A stretch of 64,000 nt of DNA from Pseudomonadota bacterium (GTDB lineage Bacteria; Desulfobacterota; Syntrophorhabdia; Syntrophorhabdales; Syntrophorhabdaceae), in assembly GCA_026388275.1 (NCBI GenBank), contig JAPLKB010000011.1, positions 1-64,000 of the forward strand, given 5' to 3'. Of this stretch, positions 35,063 to 44,980 are shown in pieces. The notes beneath the pieces are model-generated. The model was not told where the DNA came from, ran no database searches, and worked only from the letters and a program-made list of their open reading frames with translations. How positions within the stretch are numbered: position 1 is the stretch's first letter; each line of letters begins with the position of its first letter. Both the position numbers and the translations under genes were made by a program.

Positions 35063-36195
35063 AAACCATAGAACTTTTGAAAGAAAACAACCATGCAAGA
35101 CTTGGTGTTATCAGGACAAAGCATGGAGATATAGAAACGCCGGTATTTATGCCGGTAGGAACTCAGGGTACTGTTAAAGCTATTACCAATAAGGACCTGA
35201 AAGAAACAGGGGTTAAGATGATACTTGCAAACGCATATCATCTGTACTTAAGGCCCGGCGATGGCCTCATAAAAGAGATGGGCGGTATTCAAAAATTTGC
35301 AGGATGGGATGGACCGGTTCTCACGGACAGCGGGGGATATCAGATATTCAGCCTGGGTGTATTGCGTGAGATAAAAGAAGACGGTGTTTTGTTCCAGTCC
35401 CACATTGACGGATCTAAACATTTTCTTTCCCCTGAAAAGGTTGTGGATATACAGGAGAACATCGGTGCAGATGTATGCATGTGTCTTGATGAGTGTGTTC
35501 CCTATCCTTCATCGTACGAATACACCAGTGCTTCTGTCGGGTTAACCTCCCGATGGGCAAAAAGATGCATGAATGCAAAAAGAGATGATGGACTTTTGCT
35601 GTTCGGGATTATACAGGGCGGTTTTTATAAGGAATTAAGGCTGCAGTCGGCTCGCGAACTGGTTGATATGGGTTTTGACGGTTATGCCCTGGGTGGTTTA
35701 AGCGTTGGGGAGCCAAAGAGCATTATGTGGGATATGGTAGATACTGTTATAGACCTGTTGCCGCATGATAAGCCGAGGTATCTTATGGGTATTGGTTTTC
35801 CCGAGGATATTGTGGAAGGGGTAAAAAGGGGTATAGATATGTTTGACTGTGTTATTCCGACGAGACTTGCAAGAAATGGGAACTTATTTACTTGGAATGG
35901 GAGGATAAATATTAAAAATGCAAAATATGCAAGGGATGGAAGCCCTGTTGATGAGAAATGCAACTGTTACACGTGCAGGACATATTCCAAAGCATATCTC
36001 AGACATCTTCTTGTTTCCCATGAATTGACGAGTTTTTATCTGAATACGCTTCACAATATCTATTTTTATTCAATGTTTTTAAAAAAGATACGAGAGGCTA
36101 TCAGTGAAGGCACCTTTGATAATTTCTATGAAGAGTTTAAAATGAGATGGAAGGGAGGTGAATTACAAGATGAATGCAGCGCATGCAATGGGTAA
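35059..36195 (+). CDS. tgt: tRNA-guanine transglycosylase
   Basis: Tgt exchanges guanine-34 for preQ1 in GUN-anticodon tRNAs. The 378-residue barrel has the general base Asp in TDSGGYQ, the nucleophile Asp in FDCVIPTRLARNG, and the zinc site formed by CNCYTC plus a His in YLRHLL. It is translationally coupled to queA and overlaps yajC by 26 bp. Confidence 0.97.
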   Translation: MKTIELLKENNHARLGVIRTKHGDIETPVFMPVGTQGTVKAITNKDLKETGVKMILANAYHLYLRPGDGLIKEMGGIQKFAGWDGPVLTDSGGYQIFSLGVLREIKEDGVLFQSHIDGSKHFLSPEKVVDIQENIGADVCMCLDECVPYPSSYEYTSASVGLTSRWAKRCMNAKRDDGLLLFGIIQGGFYKELRLQSARELVDMGFDGYALGGLSVGEPKSIMWDMVDTVIDLLPHDKPRYLMGIGFPEDIVEGVKRGIDMFDCVIPTRLARNGNLFTWNGRINIKNAKYARDGSPVDEKCNCYTCRTYSKAYLRHLLVSHELTSFYLNTLHNIYFYSMFLKKIREAISEGTFDNFYEEFKMRWKGGELQDECSACNG

Positions 36196-36484
36196 TCTGG
36201 CAGGGTCCGGACAGGGAGGAACATCGCAGTTGATGGGTTTATTGCCTCTTGTTCTTTTGTTTGTTGTTTTTTATTTTTTGTTGATCAGGCCGCAACAGAA
36301 ACGGGCAAAGCAGCAAAAGATGTTTATTGAAAACTTGAAAAAAGGTGATAAAGTTGTAACTTCAGGTGGTCTATATGGTACAATAACAGGTATTACAGAT
36401 GACGCAGTTACACTGGAAATTGCAGACAAGATTAGAGTAAAAGTATTAAAAGGTGCAATCGCAAATACAGCGAAAGGAGAATAA
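36170..36484 (+). CDS. yajC: Preprotein translocase auxiliary subunit YajC
   Basis: A 104-residue single-pass membrane protein that associates with SecDF. The membrane helix (about 20-40) ends in F-L-L-I-R-P-Q-Q-K-R, the YajC signature, followed by GDKVVTSGGLYGTI. ATG at 36170 has GGAGG 11 nt upstream; a GTG at 36158 is embedded in that Shine-Dalgarno. yajC usually precedes secD. Here it is followed by rpsF, so secDF must lie elsewhere. Confidence 0.94.
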   Translation: MNAAHAMGNLAGSGQGGTSQLMGLLPLVLLFVVFYFLLIRPQQKRAKQQKMFIENLKKGDKVVTSGGLYGTITGITDDAVTLEIADKIRVKVLKGAIANTAKGE

Positions 36485-36485
36485 A

Positions 36486-36842
36486 GTGGGAAGGTATGAA
36501 AATATTATTGTGATAAGCCCGGACTGTACAAAGGAAGAGGAAGAGGAATTACTCAAAAGAATACGGGCTAATCTGGAAAAATTCGGTAGTACAATGCTGA
36601 GGATGGATGATTGGGGAGTAAGGAAACTTGCCTATCCGATTAAGAAGAAGGAAAAAGGCCATTATTTCTTTTTACTTCTTGATGCAGATGAAGCAAATAT
36701 GGCAAATATCAATAAGTTTTATAAAACGCTGGATGCTGTTTTAAGGCATATGCTTGTAAGGGTTGACGACAAAGAAAAAGGTCTGGAAAAAGCACCGGAT
36801 CATGTTGTTTTTGACGAATTGGAGGGCGAATTTTCCAATTGA
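36486..36842 (+). CDS. rpsF: 30S ribosomal protein S6
   Basis: S6 (118 residues) binds 16S rRNA with S18 in the platform of the small subunit. The MGRYENIIVI opening and the D-D-W-G-V-R-K-L-A-Y-P-I-K block are diagnostic. The start is GTG at 36486, with AAGGAG 5 nt upstream; an in-frame ATG 33 bp earlier lies in yajC and adds an untypical N-terminus. It begins the rpsF-rpsR-rplI-dnaB-pgsA run. Confidence 0.96.
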   Translation: MGRYENIIVISPDCTKEEEEELLKRIRANLEKFGSTMLRMDDWGVRKLAYPIKKKEKGHYFFLLLDADEANMANINKFYKTLDAVLRHMLVRVDDKEKGLEKAPDHVVFDELEGEFSN

Positions 36843-36912
36843 CAAAGCTTCCTTAAATGTACAACTTGTTTCAAGATAAATGAAAATCAAATAATATGGA
36901 TGGAGGATATAG

Positions 36913-37179
36913 ATGCCAAGACCAACAAGACCTGCAAGAGGACAGGACGGGAAAAAAAGGGTTTACATGCGGACGAGAGTTTGCAAAATCTGCCAGGACC
37001 CAAATATACCGAATGATTACAAGAACCCAAAACTCTTGAAATATTTTATTTCGGAACGTGGAAAGGTGATGCCGCGAAGAATGACAGGAACCTGCGCCAA
37101 TCATCAGAGGAAGCTTAAAGAGGCAATAAATATGGCAAGACATATTGCCTTCCTCCCTTTTACAACACTTACAAAATGA
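36913..37179 (+). CDS. rpsR: 30S ribosomal protein S18
   Basis: S18, 88 residues, partner of S6. It contains a CKIC pair and a C-A-N-H motif, indicating the zinc-binding (C+) form. The central [16 protein letters not shown] and the terminal [10 protein letters not shown] are typical. A GGAGG Shine-Dalgarno precedes the ATG. S18 paralogues without the cysteines exist in some genomes; that form is not in this window. Confidence 0.96.
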   Translation: MPRPTRPARGQDGKKRVYMRTRVCKICQDPNIPNDYKNPKLLKYFISERGKVMPRRMTGTCANHQRKLKEAINMARHIAFLPFTTLTK

Positions 37180-37191
37180 CGGGGGCACTGT

Positions 37192-37641
37192 ATGAAGGTT
37201 ATTCTTACGGAAGATTTACGAGGTACAGGTAAAAAAGGTGAAGTAGTAGATGTTAAGGAAGGATATGGAAGGAATTATTTGATCCCGGGAGGCCTTGCGC
37301 TCCCCGCGACTGAAAGCAATCAGAAGAGATTTGAGAATATCATAAAGAACCTCCTGAATAAAAAAGGAAGGGTTCTAAAAGCTGCTGCAGATATTAAAGA
37401 AAAATTGGAAGAGATTACGCTTGTCATAAAGAAAAAAGCCGGCGCAGATGGAAAACTTTTTGGTTCTGTAACGCATAAAGATGTGGCTGATTCGATAAAG
37501 GAGATCCTTGGTGTTGAGATAGATAAAAAGAGTGTGAGGATAGATGAGCCAATCAAATCAATAGGCGCACATACCCTGGAAATCCATTTAGAACAAAATA
37601 TCACTGCCACCGTGAAGGTTGAAGTGGAAAAAAAGGACTAA
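37192..37641 (+). CDS. rplI: 50S ribosomal protein L9
   Basis: L9, 149 residues, binds domain V of 23S rRNA and has the usual two-domain dumbbell form. The N-terminal lobe contains GKKGEVVDVKEGYGRNYL, followed by the long connecting helix and the C-terminal lobe with G-K-L-F-G-S-V-T. Its stop codon directly abuts the dnaB start, so translation is probably coupled. Confidence 0.97.
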   Translation: MKVILTEDLRGTGKKGEVVDVKEGYGRNYLIPGGLALPATESNQKRFENIIKNLLNKKGRVLKAAADIKEKLEEITLVIKKKAGADGKLFGSVTHKDVADSIKEILGVEIDKKSVRIDEPIKSIGAHTLEIHLEQNITATVKVEVEKKD

Positions 37642-39012
37642 ATGACAAGGGCTCTGCAGAATCTTTCAGAGAAGAAAAAGCCACCAGCAATTCGTATCCC
37701 GCCGCAAAACCTGGAAGCAGAAGAGTCACTTCTCGGCGGCATCCTTATAGACCCTGATGCTATAAACAAGGTAGTAGATATGGTCAGCCCTGAGGATTTT
37801 TATAAAGATGTCCATGGCAGGATATATGATATCATGGTAAGTCTCTACGAAAAAAACGAGCCGATAGATATTGTTACAGTCGGCAGTGCCGCCAGGGATA
37901 AAAGGGTTATAGACAAAATAGGGGGCGTGACATACCTGAACACGCTTGTAGACCATATGCCGAGTGCGGCGAATATTGTACAGTATGCAAAAATGGTTAG
38001 GGAGAAAGGCCTTTTAAGGAATCTCATGAATGCTGCTACGGAGATTATCGAAAATGGGTACGAATCGGATGCAGTAGAAGACTATATAGACAATGCAGAA
38101 AGGATGATCTTTCAGGTTTCTGAGAAAAAATTCAAGCCCTCATTTTTTCCTGTTAAAGATATTGTTATGGATAGTGTAAAAACTATCGAGAGGCTCTATG
38201 AGAAAAAACAGTCTGTTACCGGCGTGCCTACAGGTTTTTCAGAACTTGACAGGCTAACGAGTGGCCTGCAGCCCTCTGATTTAATCGTTGTTGCAGGCAG
38301 ACCAAGCATGGGGAAGACTGCCTTTGCTATGAATATTGCCCAGTATGCTGCTATGTTGAAGGAATCGGCTATCCCTGTAGGTATATTTTCGATGGAAATG
38401 TCAAAGGAGCAGCTTGTTACAAGGCTGTTGAGTTCCGAGTCGGAAGTGGAGCACTCGAAATTGAGGACAGGCACACTGTCAAGCACAGAATGGCCAAAAC
38501 TTGCCTATGCTGCAGGAAAGCTTTCTGAAGCGCTTTTTTTTATCGATGATTCTCCGTCCATGAGTGTTCTCGAACTCCGGGCCCGTGCGAGAAGATTAAA
38601 AAAAGAGCATGGTCTTGGACTGCTTGTAGTCGATTATTTACAGTTAATGAGAGGCGGGCGAACCGCTGTTGAGCGGAGAGAGCAGGAAATATCTGAAATA
38701 TCAAGATTTTTAAAAGCACTTGCAAAAGAATTGTATATACCCGTAATTGCCATATCGCAGTTGAACAGAATGGTTGAGCAAAGAGAAGATAAAAGACCGA
38801 GGCTTTCTGATCTCCGGGAATCAGGAGCCATAGAACAGGATGCAGATGTAATTATGTTTATATACAGAGATGAAGTTTATAATAAAGACAAGGAGAATAA
38901 TAAGGGTATTGCAGAGATCATCATTGGAAAACAAAGGAATGGCCCGATAGATACAGTTGAGCTTGCCTTTCTGGACAAATTTGCAACCTTTAAAAATCTT
39001 TACAGAGAATGA
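37642..39012 (+). CDS. dnaB: Replicative DNA helicase
   Basis: DnaB, 456 residues, the hexameric 5'-3' helicase of the replication fork. The N-terminal DnaB_N domain contains P-P-Q-N-L-E-A-E-E-S-L-L-G. The RecA-like domain has Walker A GRPSMGKT (about 219) and the VVDYLQLM Walker B region. No intein is present; the sequence runs through the Walker A and the DLRESG motif without interruption. It overlaps pgsA by 4 bp. Confidence 0.97.
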   Translation: MTRALQNLSEKKKPPAIRIPPQNLEAEESLLGGILIDPDAINKVVDMVSPEDFYKDVHGRIYDIMVSLYEKNEPIDIVTVGSAARDKRVIDKIGGVTYLNTLVDHMPSAANIVQYAKMVREKGLLRNLMNAATEIIENGYESDAVEDYIDNAERMIFQVSEKKFKPSFFPVKDIVMDSVKTIERLYEKKQSVTGVPTGFSELDRLTSGLQPSDLIVVAGRPSMGKTAFAMNIAQYAAMLKESAIPVGIFSMEMSKEQLVTRLLSSESEVEHSKLRTGTLSSTEWPKLAYAAGKLSEALFFIDDSPSMSVLELRARARRLKKEHGLGLLVVDYLQLMRGGRTAVERREQEISEISRFLKALAKELYIPVIAISQLNRMVEQREDKRPRLSDLRESGAIEQDADVIMFIYRDEVYNKDKENNKGIAEIIIGKQRNGPIDTVELAFLDKFATFKNLYRE

Positions 39013-39533
39013 ACCTGCCTAATCTACTATCAGTATTTCGTCTTTTTGTTACAATCTTTTTCATCATTGCAATCAATCACGGCAGGCATGACATCGCGCT
39101 TATACTGTTTATTATACAGGCATTAAGTGATGTACTTGATGGATTTCTTGCAAGAATCATGAAGGCAAAAACGCATCTTGGTGCTTTTCTCGACCCGGTT
39201 GCCGATAAGGTGATGATTGTATCCTCTTACATTGTTCTATCTGTTTATAGCATAATCCCTTTTTGGCTGACATACATTGTGATTATCAGGGATGTAGTTA
39301 TTTCCACAGGTTTTTTTATTCTTTATAAGCTTTCATATAAGGGAAAACCCACCCCGATTATTTTGAGTAAAATTACAACCTTATCGCAGATGTGTACTGT
39401 TATTTATATTCTGTGGCCAGGCGACAGAATGTATTCGAAGCACTTTTTCTATGCCACAGCAGTCCTTTCTGTATTTTCCGGTTTTCAGTATGTTGTTGAT
39501 GGAATGAGAATTTATCTTAAAAAAGAATCCTAA
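39009..39533 (+). CDS. pgsA: CDP-alcohol phosphatidyltransferase (PgsA-like)
   Basis: A 174-residue membrane enzyme that most likely makes phosphatidylglycerophosphate from CDP-diacylglycerol and glycerol-3-phosphate. The class signature D-G-x2-A-R-x8-G-x3-D-x3-D is complete in DGFLAR and GAFLDPVADK, and four to five hydrophobic helices follow. Sequence alone does not exclude another CDP-alcohol specificity; the NLPNLLSVFRL opening favours PgsA. The gene ends the ribosomal-protein/dnaB run. Confidence 0.87.
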   Translation: MNLPNLLSVFRLFVTIFFIIAINHGRHDIALILFIIQALSDVLDGFLARIMKAKTHLGAFLDPVADKVMIVSSYIVLSVYSIIPFWLTYIVIIRDVVISTGFFILYKLSYKGKPTPIILSKITTLSQMCTVIYILWPGDRMYSKHFFYATAVLSVFSGFQYVVDGMRIYLKKES

Positions 39534-39891
39534 CATATCTTCCGAACCAACTGCACAGAGCAAGAAAATGATTATATTGTCCCATATTTGCCAATTTAGC
39601 CTCCTATCATATACCCGCTTGTAGTATCAGGTGGTATCATGAGGTAGTACATTTTCAGTCTCGTGTATGCATATATCCATAACGGGGTATGAGAGCACCT
39701 GCAAGCCCTTCCTGGAGGAAAAAAGCTTCGCAGATGCGGTAATCTCTGATCGAACCTCTCAATCGTTTTATTGCTTTAGTCATTTTCTTGTGATAAATTA
39801 GGAATCTGAAAAGATAAGCTAAATTCTTGTTTTCGAATTCTATTGAAGATAATCCTGTATGGCTGGATTTGGTCTTGCGGGTTTTAAAGAA
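39534..39891. other. Gap between pgsA and dgt
   Basis: About 360 bp without a secure gene. A possible small minus-strand frame lies at 39628-39783. I see no convincing promoter or terminator, only a weak purine-rich site before the dgt start. Confidence 0.4.
39628..39783 (-). CDS. Possible small ORF or gene remnant
   Basis: A 51-residue frame opens at ATG 39783 on the minus strand and reads MTKAIKRLRGSIRDYRICEA, then FFLQEGL and IPRYGYMHTR. The first 41 residues look protein-like, with basic and aromatic content. No good Shine-Dalgarno precedes it and I recognise no family. It could be the start of a decayed gene. Low confidence. Confidence 0.22.
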
Positions 39892-40935
39892 ATGAATATC
39901 AGAAATAAATTAGAACAAAAGGAAGAAATAACTCTGTCGCCCTTTGCACAGAAAAGCAGCAAAACAAAGGGAAGGCTGAAAGAAGAAGCTGAATGCGATA
40001 TAAGACCGGCATTCCAGCATGACAGAGATCGTATTATACACAGTAAATCATTCAGGAGGCTCAAGCACAAAACGCAGGTTTTTCTTTCGCCCGCAGGAGA
40101 CCATTATAGGACAAGGCTTACCCATACACTCGAGGTCTCGCAGATCGCCAGAACAATAGCAAAAGCCCTTTTCCTTAACGAAGACCTGGTAGAGGCCATT
40201 GCCCTTGGTCATGATCTGGGACATACACCTTTCGGTCATGCAGGAGAAGCTGCTCTGAATGAGATACATGGAGGCGGGTTCAAACATTACGAACAGAGTC
40301 TCAGGGTTGTGGATCTGCTTGAAAAAGAAGGTGAGGGTTTGAATCTTACCTTTGAAGTAAGAGAAGGCATACTTAAGCATTCAAAAGGTAAGGGAGAGAT
40401 TATCTCAAGGGTTGAAACAGATAGACCTACCACCAGAGAGGCCGAAGCTGTGAGGGTTTCAGATATTATTGCCTATATAAACCATGATATTGATGACGCC
40501 ATAAGAGGCAATATCATAACAGAAGAAGATTTACCAATTGACAGCAGGAATTTTTTGGGCAATACAACCTCCGACAGGATTGACAGCATGGTTAGGGGAG
40601 TAATTCTCGAAACATTAAAACAGGATGATTTAAACATAAGTCTCAGTAAAGACCTTGAATACCAAATGGTAAAACTCAGGACATTTCTATATGAGATGGT
40701 TTATGATAGTCACATTGTTCATGATGATTTTATAAAATGCTCAAGGATAATAAAAGATCTCTATTTTTATTTTCTGAATAACCCAGATGCACTCCTTGCA
40801 GAAACCGGCAAACATGATTTTTACGATGAACAGGCAGCATGTGTGTGCGACTTTGTTTCAGGCATGTCTGACAGGTATGCCTTTAACCTTTTTGAAAAGT
40901 TTTTTCTTCCACTGCCATGGAATATACCAGGATGA
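39892..40935 (+). CDS. dgt: Deoxyguanosinetriphosphate triphosphohydrolase-like protein
   Basis: A 347-residue dGTPase-family HD hydrolase that releases triphosphate from dNTPs. The HD signature is spread over [27 protein letters not shown] and the later Asp in [14 protein letters not shown]. The family opening [11 protein letters not shown] favours ATG 39892 over an ATG at 39859, though neither has a strong Shine-Dalgarno. Specificity may be broader than dGTP. Confidence 0.92.
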   Translation: MNIRNKLEQKEEITLSPFAQKSSKTKGRLKEEAECDIRPAFQHDRDRIIHSKSFRRLKHKTQVFLSPAGDHYRTRLTHTLEVSQIARTIAKALFLNEDLVEAIALGHDLGHTPFGHAGEAALNEIHGGGFKHYEQSLRVVDLLEKEGEGLNLTFEVREGILKHSKGKGEIISRVETDRPTTREAEAVRVSDIIAYINHDIDDAIRGNIITEEDLPIDSRNFLGNTTSDRIDSMVRGVILETLKQDDLNISLSKDLEYQMVKLRTFLYEMVYDSHIVHDDFIKCSRIIKDLYFYFLNNPDALLAETGKHDFYDEQAACVCDFVSGMSDRYAFNLFEKFFLPLPWNIPG

Positions 40936-41010
40936 AGCCGGGGAAGTGCAATGTTTAATCCAGCTAAAGGCTGGGCAATTGAAAATCTGAATATGAAAGG
41001 GAGTTAATAT

Positions 41011-43695
41011 ATGATGGATAAGGTTTATGATCCGCACAGAATAGAAGAAACATGGTATGCATATTGGATTAAGAAAGGTTTTTTCACAGCAGACAGCCAT
41101 GCTTCGAAACCGCCTTTTTCAATTGTTATACCGCCGCCGAATGTGACCGGAATGTTGCATATGGGCCATGCATTGAACAATACTTTGCAGGATATTATGG
41201 TAAGGTTTAAAAGGATGTCAGGTTTTAATACGCTCTGGGTGCCGGGCACGGACCATGCGGGTATTGCGACCCAGAATGTTGTGGAAAGAGAACTTGTAAA
41301 GGAAGGACTTAGCCGTGAAGCCCTCGGCAGGGAAAAGTTTGTTGAAAGAGTCTGGGATTGGAAGGAACATTCCGGAGGGGTAATCATCAGTCAATTGAAA
41401 AGACTCGGTTCGTCATGCGACTGGTCCAGAGAACGCTTTACCATGGACGATGGTTTATCAAAAGCCGTCCGTGAAGTCTTTGTAAGGCTCTTTAACGAAG
41501 GCCTCATATATCAGGGCGATTATATTATAAACTGGTGTCCGAGATGCAAAACCGCACTTTCCGACCTTGAAGCAGAACATGAAGAGACAAAGGGTTATCT
41601 ATACCATATCAAATATCCCCTCGCAGAAGGCAACGGACATTTGATTGTTGCTACCACAAGACCGGAAACGATGTTCGGGGATACGGCCGTTGCCGTTAAC
41701 CCGGACGACGTAAGGTACAAACAGTATATTGGTAAGTTTGTGGTACTTCCTATTGCAGGGAAAAAGATCCCGGTTATCGGCGATAGTTATGTTGATGTTT
41801 CATTCGGTACAGGTGTTCTGAAAGTCACTCCTGCTCATGACATAAACGATTTCGAAATAGGAAAGAGACACAACCTTTCCATAGTAAAGGTGATGGATGA
41901 TGGCGGAAAGATGAACGAAAATGCCGTCCATTATGTTGGTATGGACAGGTTCGAGTGCCGGGAAAAGGTTGTTGAGGAACTGGAAAAGGAGGGTCTTTTT
42001 GAAAAGATTGAACCTTACGCCATGGGTGTGGGAAAATGCTACCGGTGTAAAACGGTTGTAGAGCCTACATTGTCGAAACAGTGGTTCCTGAAAATGAAAC
42101 CACTTGCAGAACCTGCGATCGAGGCGGTAAGAGCGCACAACGTCAGGATTATCCCGGAAATGTGGGAAAAGGTCTATTTTGAATGGATGGAAAATATACG
42201 GGACTGGTGTATATCCCGGCAGATATGGTGGGGGCATAGAATACCCGTCTGGTACTGTGACAACTGCGGGAAGATTTACGTCAGTGTGGATGACCCTCAT
42301 GTGTGCAGCGAATGTAAGGGCGAACTGAGACAGGAATCCGATGTGCTCGATACATGGTTTTCTTCAGGGTTGTGGCCTTTTACCACACTTGGCTGGCCTG
42401 AAAAAACAGACGATCTGAAAACATTTTATCCGACAGCACTCCTTATAACAGGATTTGACATTCTGTTTTTCTGGGTGGCGCGTATGATTATGATGGGAAT
42501 CAAATTTATGGGTGATGTGCCCTTTAGAGAAGTATATATCCATGCCCTTGTGAGGGATGCCGAGGGTAAAAAGATGAGTAAATCAAAGGGCAATGTTATT
42601 GATCCTTTGATCGTGATAGATGAATACGGAACAGACGCATTCAGATTTTCACTGGCCATGCTTGCAGCTCAGGGCAGGGACATACTCCTTTCCGAGGAAA
42701 GGATCGAAGGGGTGAGAAACTTTGCAAACAAGGTATGGAATGCCTCCAGATTTGCGCTGACATTTCTTGAAGATATGCCGGCAACATCTGAAAAGTCTGA
42801 GGCGGGTTCATTTTCATTCCTTCCTGATAAATGGATACGCTCAAGAGTGCAAAAGGTTATCCGTGAAGTAACGGAAAGCCTTGATACCTATAAGTTTAAT
42901 GAGGTTGCAAGTACACTGTATAACTTTATCTGGCATGAGTTCTGTGACTGGTATCTTGAGCTTATTAAACCGAACCTCTACGGAAAGGTGACCAGATATG
43001 ATAATAATATCACAAAGAATGTGCTCAATAATACGCTGACAGATATATTGAAACTCCTGCACCCGATTATGCCCTTTATTACTGAGGAAATATATCAGAA
43101 ACTGCCGCATCATTCCTTCACAGATTCCTCTTTAGATGGAGATAAGGAAGGATTATACGAAAGTATTATGGTCTCGACTTTTCCAATATACGATGAAGCA
43201 CAGGTGGATGAAAAAAGCGAATCCGGTATGGACATGATCATGGGAGTTGTTGATGTAATAAGAAATATCAGGGGTGAAACAGGGATTGCACCGAACACAA
43301 AAGTTGAAGTCATGATCCGCGCAAACGACAACCGCGGCCTTCTTGAAGAATATGAATATTATATCAAGGAGTTGGCAAAGGTCGGAGAACTTGTTTTTAT
43401 AACCTGTGAAGCGCCTGAAAAAGCTGCTGTTGGTATTTATAGAGAGGTGGAGATTTTTGTTCCCATAAAAGACCTTATAGACGCACCTAAAGAAATTGCA
43501 CGGATAGAGAAGGAACTGGCAAAGATAGAGGAAGATATGGGAAGAATCTTTAATAAGATAAACAATGCCTCTTTCAGGGAGAAAGCCCCGCCTGAAGTAA
43601 TAAGTAAAAATGAGCTTAATTATAATATATTACAGGAAAAAAAGGATAAATTGACAGGAAGCAGGAAAATTCTTGAAGGACTTACAGGCAAATAA
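41011..43695 (+). CDS. valS: Valyl-tRNA synthetase
   Basis: ValRS, 894 residues, charges tRNA-Val. The class I motifs are PPPNVTGMLHMGHA (HIGH-type) and KKMSKSKGN (KMSKS). The editing domain contains the TTRPETMFGDTAVAV block. A zinc-type cluster C-D-N-C and C-S-E-C is present before the KMSKS region, and the anticodon-binding domain is followed by the C-terminal coiled-coil arm. A GGGAG Shine-Dalgarno precedes the ATG. Length is normal for the bacterial family. Confidence 0.97.
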   Translation: MMDKVYDPHRIEETWYAYWIKKGFFTADSHASKPPFSIVIPPPNVTGMLHMGHALNNTLQDIMVRFKRMSGFNTLWVPGTDHAGIATQNVVERELVKEGLSREALGREKFVERVWDWKEHSGGVIISQLKRLGSSCDWSRERFTMDDGLSKAVREVFVRLFNEGLIYQGDYIINWCPRCKTALSDLEAEHEETKGYLYHIKYPLAEGNGHLIVATTRPETMFGDTAVAVNPDDVRYKQYIGKFVVLPIAGKKIPVIGDSYVDVSFGTGVLKVTPAHDINDFEIGKRHNLSIVKVMDDGGKMNENAVHYVGMDRFECREKVVEELEKEGLFEKIEPYAMGVGKCYRCKTVVEPTLSKQWFLKMKPLAEPAIEAVRAHNVRIIPEMWEKVYFEWMENIRDWCISRQIWWGHRIPVWYCDNCGKIYVSVDDPHVCSECKGELRQESDVLDTWFSSGLWPFTTLGWPEKTDDLKTFYPTALLITGFDILFFWVARMIMMGIKFMGDVPFREVYIHALVRDAEGKKMSKSKGNVIDPLIVIDEYGTDAFRFSLAMLAAQGRDILLSEERIEGVRNFANKVWNASRFALTFLEDMPATSEKSEAGSFSFLPDKWIRSRVQKVIREVTESLDTYKFNEVASTLYNFIWHEFCDWYLELIKPNLYGKVTRYDNNITKNVLNNTLTDILKLLHPIMPFITEEIYQKLPHHSFTDSSLDGDKEGLYESIMVSTFPIYDEAQVDEKSESGMDMIMGVVDVIRNIRGETGIAPNTKVEVMIRANDNRGLLEEYEYYIKELAKVGELVFITCEAPEKAAVGIYREVEIFVPIKDLIDAPKEIARIEKELAKIEEDMGRIFNKINNASFREKAPPEVISKNELNYNILQEKKDKLTGSRKILEGLTGK

Positions 43696-43730
43696 CTGCA
43701 TGCCTCCTATGAACGTTGTCAGGAGAGTAA

Positions 43731-44969
43731 ATGCTGCTTGATTTTTCAGTTATAGAAAAATTTATATCCGATAATCAGGAGGTCCTGAAGGATAAGCTTT
43801 TGCTCAGGAGCGAGCGGTATAGCATACTTGCCATGCTGCGGGATAAACTCCAGACTCTGTTGGAAAATTACGACATTTTTGAAAAAAATATTTCATCACG
43901 TCTGTTCAATAAAATTGGAAAGGCGGCAACTTATGAAAAACTCAGGAAATACCATATAAAGTCGGTTGAAGGAGTCAAGGAATTTTATTTGAGCAATCAG
44001 ACAGTTCCGGATGTTCATGATCTGTTCCGTATAATCAGGGACGCAATAACAGTGAGAGTATTGCAGTTAGTAGAAGAAGAAATGAAAAGCGACGGATTTG
44101 AATCACCCCCGACGGAATACGTCTGGATAGGACTCGGCAGCGAAGGCCGTGATGAGCAGACACTGCTGACAGATCAGGACAATATGATTGTCTACGATAC
44201 AGGCAGCGGCCAATATGGATCGGATATTGTAGATCAGTATTATGAAGCATTTTCAAATAAGGCTATGGAAAGACTTAATGATGTGGGCTTTGAAAAGTGC
44301 AAGGGTGGGGTCATGCCATCCAACGAAAAATGGAGAGGGTCAATTGAGGCGTGGAAGAAGCGGCTGGAAGACAGACTGATCTTTGAAAGGGGCGCCTTCG
44401 AAGATCTTGATATTATAATCCTTACAGATGCCCGTCCCATGAAGGGTAACAGAAAACTCCTTGACGAGGTTATGGCATTCTTTTTCAATTCTCTCAGCCA
44501 TAATAGCAATATTATGAAAGAATTCATCCGTTCGGCGGTTCTCATGCCCACTGCAATTACCTTCTTCGGCAACTTCAAAGTTGAAAAAAGCGGCGATTAC
44601 AAAGATATGCTTAATATTAAACTTCTTGGCTGGGCGCCCCTGATATTGTCCGTAAGGATGCTTGCCCTGTCAAACGGCATATATGAAACAAACACATTGA
44701 AAAGAATACGGTTAATGAAAGAAAAAGGCGTGATAACAACAGAGATGGAAAAGAATCTGATAGATGCGTACCTTACATTTGTAACCTTCAGAATTATGAA
44801 CCAGATTGAAAAAAGCAAGGATAACAACAATAACATTTCCGATGCTAATCATATAAAACCGGATATGCTTGGTCAGAAAGCACGGGAAGAGATGCGCAGG
44901 GCTATGAAGTCAGTCGAGGCTTTGCAAAAATATATTGAAGAAGTTTTATTATTTGGGCAGCCAATATAA
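43731..44969 (+). CDS. DUF294 putative nucleotidyltransferase
   Basis: A 412-residue member of the DUF294 group, a nucleotidyltransferase-fold domain with a substrate-binding helical C-terminus. The signature G-L-G-S-E-G-R-D-E-Q-T-L-L-T-D-Q-D-N (about 132-149) is intact, including the Asp pair, and LDIIILTD follows. Family proteins usually also carry cyclic-nucleotide and CBS domains in the same chain. Here those are missing and a separate CBS protein lies 11 bp downstream, so the two probably act together. The reaction is not established. Confidence 0.85.
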   Translation: MLLDFSVIEKFISDNQEVLKDKLLLRSERYSILAMLRDKLQTLLENYDIFEKNISSRLFNKIGKAATYEKLRKYHIKSVEGVKEFYLSNQTVPDVHDLFRIIRDAITVRVLQLVEEEMKSDGFESPPTEYVWIGLGSEGRDEQTLLTDQDNMIVYDTGSGQYGSDIVDQYYEAFSNKAMERLNDVGFEKCKGGVMPSNEKWRGSIEAWKKRLEDRLIFERGAFEDLDIIILTDARPMKGNRKLLDEVMAFFFNSLSHNSNIMKEFIRSAVLMPTAITFFGNFKVEKSGDYKDMLNIKLLGWAPLILSVRMLALSNGIYETNTLKRIRLMKEKGVITTEMEKNLIDAYLTFVTFRIMNQIEKSKDNNNNISDANHIKPDMLGQKAREEMRRAMKSVEALQKYIEEVLLFGQPI

Positions 44970-44980
44970 AGGAGGAAGCA

